DNA of 20,339 nt from an uncultured Bacteroidota bacterium. Its GTDB lineage: Bacteria > Bacteroidota > Bacteroidia > Flavobacteriales > Flavobacteriaceae. Each line of letters opens with the position of its first letter. Position 1 is the stretch's first letter. The notes beneath the pieces are model-generated. The model had not been told where the DNA came from, made no database searches, and worked only from the letters and a program-made list of their open reading frames with translations. Both the position numbers and the translations under genes were made by a program. Location of the stretch: the NCBI GenBank assembly GCA_903879875.1, contig CAIRNC010000492.1:1-20339 (forward strand). The letters run 5' to 3'. This document shows, piece by piece, positions 15,156 to 20,339 of the stretch.

Positions 15156-15163
15156 CAAAAATA
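15156..15163 (-). promoter_or_regulatory. -7 element of the ParE operon
   Basis: TATTTTTG on the - strand matches TAnnTTTG and lies 16 bases before the antitoxin ATG. No clear -33 TTG is seen. Confidence 0.4.
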
Positions 15164-15275
15164 CAAATAAAAATAATAGTACCGATTTTTCTGGTATCGT
15201 TTTTATGAGTTTGCTTTTCTACTAACAATCACTCGCAAATTATCATTCTTTGTAGAAATGCCATTTGTGCATTTG

Positions 15276-15324
15276 CAGTTTTATCGAAATTTCAAATGAG
15301 ACTAGAAAACATTCGTTAAAACTG
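15276..15324. repeat. 13-base inverted repeat across the MBOAT stop codon
   Basis: CAGTTTTATCGAA (15276-15288) and TTCGTTAAAACTG (15312-15324) are complementary except for one base, with a 23-base loop. The second arm contains the stop codon of the MBOAT gene. No T-run follows on either strand, so it is not a standard terminator, but it could be a 3'-end-stabilising hairpin or a factor-assisted terminator. Confidence 0.55.
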
Positions 15325-17010
15325 AAAATAAATAAAGGGTTGTGGCCCCGAAGTGGCCGTAGCATAGACCACCCAAAAGGTGAGCGCTAGGACAAATGCT
15401 TTTACTACTATTGGCATTTTGTCAAATAGCAACTTCATCAGTCCGGTTATTTTTGAAGGTAAAAAATGCCATACATAACCAAAAAGCATCACGAAAAAGA
15501 CATTTTGGTAACCCAAAATAATAGTTTCCCATTCTTTCCATCGAAAATGCAAGAGGCTAATGTTTTGCAATACATCAAACGCCGTGGAGAAATCTTTGGC
15601 ACGGAAAAAGATCCAACAAAAAACCACAAAATGGAAGGTTAAAACCACAGATAAAAATGTAGTAATGGCTTTCCAAACGGTGAACTTTCCGTCTTTTTTA
15701 GAAGGAAAAAATTCCGAAAATATTTTGTTGACCGCTAAGGCAATTCCGTGTAGCGCGCCCCAAATAATGAATCGCAAACTGGCACCGTGCCAAAATCCTC
15801 CCAACAACATGGTGGTCATTAAATTGACATTGGTAAACAAGGTTTTCTTTCTGTCTTTTGAAAATAAAAAGGTCATGATGAAAACGATTGTTGCCAAAAC
15901 AGCCACCAATAAAGGGAAAACGCTAGTGTTATAAGTCAAAACGCCATAGATTATGGCACCTGCAAAAAACAAAATAGGAAACAAAAATCCTGCAAAAGAA
16001 CCGTTTCGATTGCCACCTATAGCAATGTACAGGTAATCGCGCAACCAAGACGATAAAGAAATATGCCATCGGCGCCAAAATTCAGTAATAGATGCCGATT
16101 TATAAGGAGTTCTAAAGTTGACTGACAGTTTAAAACCCATCAATAAAGCAATTCCAATGGCCATATCGGAATAGCCCGAAAAATCACAGTAAATCTGAAT
16201 GGTATAGCCGTAAGAAGCCATTAAATTCTCGAAAGCCGTATAGCTATTTGGAGCTTCGAAAACCCTATCGACAAAGTTCAATGAAATGTAATCGGAGATA
16301 AATGTTTTCTTAATTAAACCGCCAATAATTAGAAACAGCGCTTGGTTGACATCGGCTCTAGACAAATGTAATTTTGCATAAATTTGAGGAATAAATTCCG
16401 ACGCTCGAACAATAGGTCCTGCCACCAATTGCGGAAAAAAGGACACAAAAAACATATAATCCAATATGTTCTTGGTTGGTTTTAATTCGCGTCGGTAAAT
16501 ATCGATAATGTAACTCATCGATTGGAAGGTGTAAAACGAAATTCCGACAGGTAAAATCACCTTTTCCACTGTAAAATGGGCGTCAAAAAGGTTATTGTAG
16601 TTGTCCGCCAAAAAGGTAGCATATTTGAAATAACCAAGAAAACACAAGTTGAGAATGACACTTAAAACCAAGTAAAATTTTCGGTAGCCCTCTAAAACTT
16701 CTTCGTATAATAATTTGGCTAAATTGTAGTCAACAACTCCCGAAAACAGCAATAGACAAAAGTAAACACCACTCGATTTGTAATAGAAAAATAGGGAAAA
16801 GGCAAAGACATAAATGTTTCTGAACACATGTGTTTTGGCTTTTGTAGTAAGGATATAGATAGGATAAAACACTAAAAACAAGCACAAAAAAAGTACGGTA
16901 TTAAATAATATCGGTGCTGATGGATTGTAAACAAACCATTGCTCTACTTGTGAAGGCGTGATTGCTCCAAAAGTAGAAAAAAACCAATTTTGTAAATCGA
17001 TAAGAGTCAT
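15316..17010 (-). CDS. MBOAT family O-acyltransferase (AlgI/PatA-like)
   Basis: Polytopic inner-membrane protein of 564 residues that in this superfamily moves acetyl or other acyl groups onto extracytoplasmic glycans, lipids or proteins. Recognisable motifs are PVGISFYTFQS (154-164), PQLVAGPIVR (193-202), DFSGYSDMAIG (276-286), EFWRRWHISLSSWLRDYLY (310-328) with His316, and LLGGFWHGAS (402-411) with His408, the usual catalytic histidine. It is longer than many AlgI proteins because of about 55 extra residues between IGGNR and LLGGFWHG. It is the last gene of the SGNH1-SGNH2-MBOAT operon, with a six-base gap after SGNH2. The acceptor is not known; peptidoglycan or an exopolysaccharide is likely. 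Confidence 0.9.
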   Translation of the reverse strand: MTLIDLQNWFFSTFGAITPSQVEQWFVYNPSAPILFNTVLFLCLFLVFYPIYILTTKAKTHVFRNIYVFAFSLFFYYKSSGVYFCLLLFSGVVDYNLAKLLYEEVLEGYRKFYLVLSVILNLCFLGYFKYATFLADNYNNLFDAHFTVEKVILPVGISFYTFQSMSYIIDIYRRELKPTKNILDYMFFVSFFPQLVAGPIVRASEFIPQIYAKLHLSRADVNQALFLIIGGLIKKTFISDYISLNFVDRVFEAPNSYTAFENLMASYGYTIQIYCDFSGYSDMAIGIALLMGFKLSVNFRTPYKSASITEFWRRWHISLSSWLRDYLYIAIGGNRNGSFAGFLFPILFFAGAIIYGVLTYNTSVFPLLVAVLATIVFIMTFLFSKDRKKTLFTNVNLMTTMLLGGFWHGASLRFIIWGALHGIALAVNKIFSEFFPSKKDGKFTVWKAITTFLSVVLTFHFVVFCWIFFRAKDFSTAFDVLQNISLLHFRWKEWETIILGYQNVFFVMLFGYVWHFLPSKITGLMKLLFDKMPIVVKAFVLALTFWVVYATATSGPQPFIYFQF

Positions 17011-17016
17011 TACTGC

Positions 17017-18438
17017 CTATTGTTTTATTGAATTTTGATACACTTCAAAAGCTTTTAAAATAGCTTCTGATAATAAATTGCCCTGTTTTTCGTAACCCAA
17101 TTTGGAATAATGCACCCTGTCATTGGCCATCAAACCTTGATTGAAATTTCGTCGAACTCCATACAATCCGCCCAATTGCGCATACATATCCCAGAACGCA
17201 TAATTGGAATCCACCGCAAGATTACTGATTTTTTGCGCATAATCAGCTACAAAAAAGTTAGGATATTTTCGTTGGAATAGGGAAGGAGGTGCCGAAGTTA
17301 TTAAGATTTCAACATTCGGATTGTGTGACTTTACATTTTGCAAAAACAAATCCAATTGCACCAAATAATCTTCTGATTTCATTTTGTCGAACGATTCATT
17401 GGTGCCCAAAGAAATGATTATTAAATCCGGTTGCAAGGCTTTTAGTTGTTCAAAAAACAAATCATATTTGTTGTAATCAGAAAATTTTGCGCCATTTACT
17501 CCGATGTTATGATATAAAATCCCAGGTGAATTGTTTTCTAAAATGACTCCGTTTAAATTGAATTCTTTAGCTGATTTATGAGGTATAATATAAATTTTTT
17601 CTAAAGCTTTATCCGTTTTGAAATATTGCGTATTGGCATCACAAAGCATTGGTAAAGCAATGTATTCCGAGCGTTCTGCAGTTTGAATTTGCATGCCGCT
17701 CGTGGGTATTTTTAATGTTTTTCCCGCTCGAATTTTATCCGATTTAAGTCCATTTGCTTTTTTTAATGCGGCTATAGAAATGTTGTATTTGTCAGCAATT
17801 ATCGAAATAGCCTCACCATTTTTGATTTTATGAACTACTTTTTTTGGCACCTTTTTTTCTGAAGTGACAATTCTTTTATCCAAAGAAAAATCAAAATTAT
17901 TTTCGTTTTTTGGCGTAACTATTTTAATAGTTGTGAAATAATTATCGGCTTCTTTGGCATTGAATTCAATAGAAAAATTATTTGATTTTGTAGCTAATGC
18001 TATGCCGCTTAAACCCACTTTACTGCCGTTAGTTGGAGAGATAATTCGGTGGTTTTCCCAAGAAGCATTCGATGAAAATTTTATATCCCAAGCGCCATTT
18101 GTCTTTGCTAAATTATGCGGAAAAACAAAACCACGACCCGCATTTCCGAAAACACTTTGTAGCTTTTTCCGAACTTTATTGGTCATTAAATCGGCTTGAA
18201 TGTGAGAATCGCCAATGTGAACAATATTGATTTTTCCGTTGTTGTTCGTTTGTAAATCGGATAATTTTTTTAAAAAAGTACCAATTGCTTTTGAGTTTTG
18301 AATTCCGTTTTCAGGAAGAATCAACGGCATGTCTACTGAAGCAGAATCAATTGCCACAGCAGTTGTATCAGCAATTTGAGCTTGAGCAAAAACGCCCAAT
18401 ACCAAAAACAACAGTAGAAAAAAGTGCTTTTTATTCAT
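17017..18438 (-). CDS. SGNH/GDSL hydrolase-like protein with embedded LysM domain
   Basis: 473 residues from the ATG at 18438, chosen because it begins a signal peptide (MNKKHFFLLLFLVLGVFAQA) and gives an eight-base overlap with the upstream gene; the longer frame to 18534 lies wholly inside that gene. SGNH motifs are complete: HIGDSH (74-79, Ser78), GTNE (345-348) and DRVHY (440-444, Asp440/His443). Between the first and second motif lies a beta-rich insert with a LysM domain (about 202-246: HKIKNGEAISIIADKYNISI, then KIRAGKTLKIP), a peptidoglycan/GlcNAc-binding module. It is therefore a periplasmic or surface enzyme that likely acts on, or is anchored to, peptidoglycan. It may be an acetyltransferase of PatB type or an esterase. 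Confidence 0.88.
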   Translation of the reverse strand: MNKKHFFLLLFLVLGVFAQAQIADTTAVAIDSASVDMPLILPENGIQNSKAIGTFLKKLSDLQTNNNGKINIVHIGDSHIQADLMTNKVRKKLQSVFGNAGRGFVFPHNLAKTNGAWDIKFSSNASWENHRIISPTNGSKVGLSGIALATKSNNFSIEFNAKEADNYFTTIKIVTPKNENNFDFSLDKRIVTSEKKVPKKVVHKIKNGEAISIIADKYNISIAALKKANGLKSDKIRAGKTLKIPTSGMQIQTAERSEYIALPMLCDANTQYFKTDKALEKIYIIPHKSAKEFNLNGVILENNSPGILYHNIGVNGAKFSDYNKYDLFFEQLKALQPDLIIISLGTNESFDKMKSEDYLVQLDLFLQNVKSHNPNVEILITSAPPSLFQRKYPNFFVADYAQKISNLAVDSNYAFWDMYAQLGGLYGVRRNFNQGLMANDRVHYSKLGYEKQGNLLSEAILKAFEVYQNSIKQ

Positions 18439-19888
18439 CTTTTTCTTCTGTATTTGGAACAATCGAATCATACGGAAGTGCCTCGGAAACGGTTTCTGTT
18501 TTTCGTTTTTTTCTAAGCACTTTATATTCTTCATAGCCTTTGTTCATCTGTTCGTATAGCATTCCGGCTATTTTTTTGGCACCTCTAAAATTAAAATGTG
18601 TATAATCTTTATTTGCCATTGCCGGTTCTTCGTCAACCCATTTGGTCATGGAACCGTCACCACCCATAAGCGTATAAAGATTTATGAATCCGGATTGTGT
18701 TTTTAATGCATAACGCTTTTGCGCTAAAGTTAATGGCACGACTGCCGAATCCGTTTTCATTTCTAAGTCGTATTTCGAAGCTTTATCGGCTGTAGAAATG
18801 ATTAAAATATCAACGCCAGGAAAGCAAGCTTTCAATCGATTTACGGCTCTTGTCATACTTTTGTCATACCAAGTGTAGTCTTTTGTTCCGTAATTTAACA
18901 CATTGGTACCGTAATGTAAAACTATCAAATCGTAATTCAGTTTCTGTTGGAACGATTGCATCAAAGGCACATCAAATTTAGAAATTGGAATACCAGAATT
19001 GCCTCTTTGTGAAAAATTATCCACATGAACTCCTTTCCCATCGTCAAAATTAAATCCGTAAATTGGAATTGATTTGGCTTTTTTGAAATTTACTTTTATG
19101 GATTTTAAACTGTTTGCAGAAAGTGAAAGTGTGTTGAGCACATTGGAAGGAAGTAATTTTTTTTGCAAAGTATCCTTACCTATTATATAAGAAATTTCGC
19201 CACTAAAATTGTTAGCACTTCCGTAAAACAAAGTAGTATTATCGAGATGAGACGTGAATTTCCCATTATTGGCTTTGAATTTTACCCATGCTTTATTTAT
19301 GGTGTCATTGGCAAAAAACACATGACCATTTACTCCAAAAGGGCGTATCGGATTTTTAACATTCAAATACGATTGCATTTTCCAATTTTCAGAAAATTCA
19401 TGTTTTATAGAGCTTCTAGATGCTGCAGATTCTGAGGTTATTGCTACAAAACCAACGCCTTTTCCTCCAAATTTATTTTGAAAATTAGTTCTTAAATCTT
19501 GCACAATCATATCGCCATCAGTCATAGAATCACCAAAATAGGCTATCCGAACATTTCCAGTTTTATTGGTTTCTAATTGATATAATTTTTCGTAAAACGA
19601 AATCAAATATTGGTAGCCATTATAATCAGTATAAGACTCTTCAGGAAATTTTATTCCGTTGGTTTCATAATAGGTAACAGGCTGATTGTCTAATGTGTCA
19701 CCTATAGTTGCAACGTCTTTTTCGGCTTCAAAAGCATCAATCAACATGCTGTCAATCAAAACATTTTTTGTAGTTCCTGCCTTTTCGGAGAATATTTTTT
19801 TAGGCAAAACTTCTTTTATTCCCAAAAAGAAAATGGAGGATAAAAGAATTATCAGGAAGGATTGAAAAAAATAGGATTTGTTATTCAA
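18431..19888 (-). CDS. SGNH/GDSL hydrolase-like membrane-anchored protein
   Basis: 485 residues: an N-terminal membrane helix or uncleaved signal (about 6-28), a linker, then an SGNH-type fold with YFGDSMTDGD (117-126, Ser121), LHYGTNVLNYG (324-334) and DYTHFNFRG (428-436, Asp428/His431). All catalytic elements of an esterase or acetyltransferase are present. The insert between motifs resembles that of the downstream paralogue but lacks LysM. The start codon is TTG: no in-frame ATG occurs before a stop, and the first internal ATG (residue 48) would remove the membrane helix. It heads the SGNH1-SGNH2-MBOAT operon and overlaps the next gene by eight bases. No promoter-like motif is seen in 19889-19998, so read-through from argS is possible. 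Confidence 0.85.
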   Translation of the reverse strand: MNNKSYFFQSFLIILLSSIFFLGIKEVLPKKIFSEKAGTTKNVLIDSMLIDAFEAEKDVATIGDTLDNQPVTYYETNGIKFPEESYTDYNGYQYLISFYEKLYQLETNKTGNVRIAYFGDSMTDGDMIVQDLRTNFQNKFGGKGVGFVAITSESAASRSSIKHEFSENWKMQSYLNVKNPIRPFGVNGHVFFANDTINKAWVKFKANNGKFTSHLDNTTLFYGSANNFSGEISYIIGKDTLQKKLLPSNVLNTLSLSANSLKSIKVNFKKAKSIPIYGFNFDDGKGVHVDNFSQRGNSGIPISKFDVPLMQSFQQKLNYDLIVLHYGTNVLNYGTKDYTWYDKSMTRAVNRLKACFPGVDILIISTADKASKYDLEMKTDSAVVPLTLAQKRYALKTQSGFINLYTLMGGDGSMTKWVDEEPAMANKDYTHFNFRGAKKIAGMLYEQMNKGYEEYKVLRKKRKTETVSEALPYDSIVPNTEEKDE

Positions 19889-19893
19889 TTTTT

Positions 19894-19962
19894 GGTTTAG
19901 GAGTTTAGAAAGTTTATGAGTTTAAAAGGTTTATAAGGTTTATGAGTTTAGAAAGTTTATAA
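19894..19962. repeat. Tandem array of eight short units (consensus RGTTTAnRA)
   Basis: Eight adjoining units of 8-9 bases read GGTTTAGG, AGTTTAGAA, AGTTTATG, AGTTTAAAA, GGTTTATAA, GGTTTATG, AGTTTAGAA, AGTTTATAA. They fill most of the gap between SGNH1 and argS, immediately before the TTG start of SGNH1. Two 17-base stretches (19901-19917 and 19944-19960) are identical. Confidence 0.85.
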
Positions 19963-19997
19963 ATTATCTAATTGACACATTTTCTAATTATCTAATT
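19962..19997. repeat. Two direct copies of AATTATCTAATT
   Basis: Identical 12-base copies at 19962-19973 and 19986-19997, 24 bases apart, directly after the tandem array and before the argS stop codon. They form the rest of the spacer between argS and the SGNH operon. I see no terminator hairpin after argS. Confidence 0.75.
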
Positions 19998-19998
19998 T

Positions 19999-20339
19999 TT
20001 ACATTCGTTCAGGAACATCAATACCTAACAATTTGAATGCAGCTGCTAGTGTATCGGCAACTTTTTTAGATAATTGTACTCTGAAAATTTTCTCATTTTC
20101 ATCATTTGCACCTAAAATAGGCACTGCTTGATAAAACGAGTTGTATTCTTTTACCAAATCATAAGTGTAATTGGCCACCAAAGCCGGACTGTGATTTTGT
20201 GCTGCATTTTGAATTACTTCTGGAAATAGTTCAATTTGTTTGATAAGTTCTTTTTCTTTTTCATGAAGCGTTTCAATTGATGTTGGTTTACTGAAATCAA
20301 AATCAGCTTTTCGAATTATGGATTGAATTCGAGCATAAG
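19999..20339 (-). CDS. argS: Arginyl-tRNA synthetase, C-terminal part (cut by window edge)
   Basis: Charges tRNA-Arg with arginine in the cytosol. Only the last 113 codons are in the window; the frame is open to the right edge. Visible are YARIQSIIRKA, matching the conserved YAxARIxSI helix of class I ArgS, and HSPALVANYTYDLVKEYNSF followed by the terminal LLGIDVPERM, which is the DALR anticodon-binding domain and the usual ArgS ending. Reading on the - strand the codons continue upstream of position 20181, so there is no start here. The window does not show the catalytic HIGH/KMSK part. Identification is firm. Confidence 0.95.
   Translation of the reverse strand, partial: YARIQSIIRKADFDFSKPTSIETLHEKEKELIKQIELFPEVIQNAAQNHSPALVANYTYDLVKEYNSFYQAVPILGANDENEKIFRVQLSKKVADTLAAAFKLLGIDVPERM

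Noticed and set aside
15560..15934. Plus-strand open frame inside the MBOAT gene
   Set aside because: It is antisense to a well-supported membrane protein gene and is explained by reversed hydrophobic codons.
18438..18534. 32-residue N-terminal extension of the LysM-SGNH protein
   Set aside because: It lies entirely inside the upstream SGNH gene, has a charged sequence and would mask a good signal peptide.

Overview
The window looks like a chromosomal segment of a member of the Flavobacteriaceae (phylum Bacteroidota), probably Flavobacterium or a close relative. The DNA is strongly AT-rich. Promoters follow the Bacteroidota pattern (TTTG, a spacer of about 19-23 bases, then TAnnTTTG), clearest in front of the tRNA gene. 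The gene repertoire is typical of flavobacteria: a glycine-rich TonB-like protein, PorT-like small outer-membrane barrels, a DUF5686 protein and a Bacteroidota-type MBOAT/SGNH locus. No mobile element, CRISPR array or phage was seen.

Layout. Positions 1-5200, mostly + strand: enolase, a Glu/Leu/Phe/Val-type dehydrogenase, a TonB-like energy transducer, folylpolyglutamate synthase (folC) and tRNA-Val(UAC). Strong hairpin terminators follow the enolase, dehydrogenase and tRNA genes. Positions 5249-8853, - strand: xerD and four small outer-membrane beta-barrel genes. Three of these are tandem paralogues, and two share an almost identical 70-base 3' end and terminator. Positions 9088-12104, + strand: aroQ (type II dehydroquinase) and a large DUF5686 outer-membrane protein. 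Positions 12281-15139, - strand: a small accessory patch with an unknown lipoprotein, a PIN-toxin/DUF6364-antitoxin pair, an unknown three-helix membrane protein and a RelE/ParE-type toxin-antitoxin pair. Positions 15316-19888, - strand: a tight three-gene operon of two SGNH hydrolase-like proteins (one with a LysM domain) and an MBOAT acyltransferase. Positions 19999-20339, - strand: the 3' end of argS, cut by the window edge.

How the genes fit together. Most of the window is housekeeping: glycolysis, amino-acid dehydrogenation, folate, shikimate pathway, chromosome dimer resolution and tRNA charging. The most system-like locus is SGNH1-SGNH2(LysM)-MBOAT. It has the organisation expected of a cell-envelope O-acylation machine: MBOAT moves an acyl group across the membrane and SGNH proteins transfer or remove it. 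The LysM domain points towards peptidoglycan or another GlcNAc-containing glycan. The TonB-like gene stands without exbB/exbD next to it, so it must rely on motor proteins encoded elsewhere. No clearly new system can be proved from the sequence alone. The MBOAT/SGNH/LysM operon and the toxin-antitoxin patch with its two unknown genes are the best places to look.
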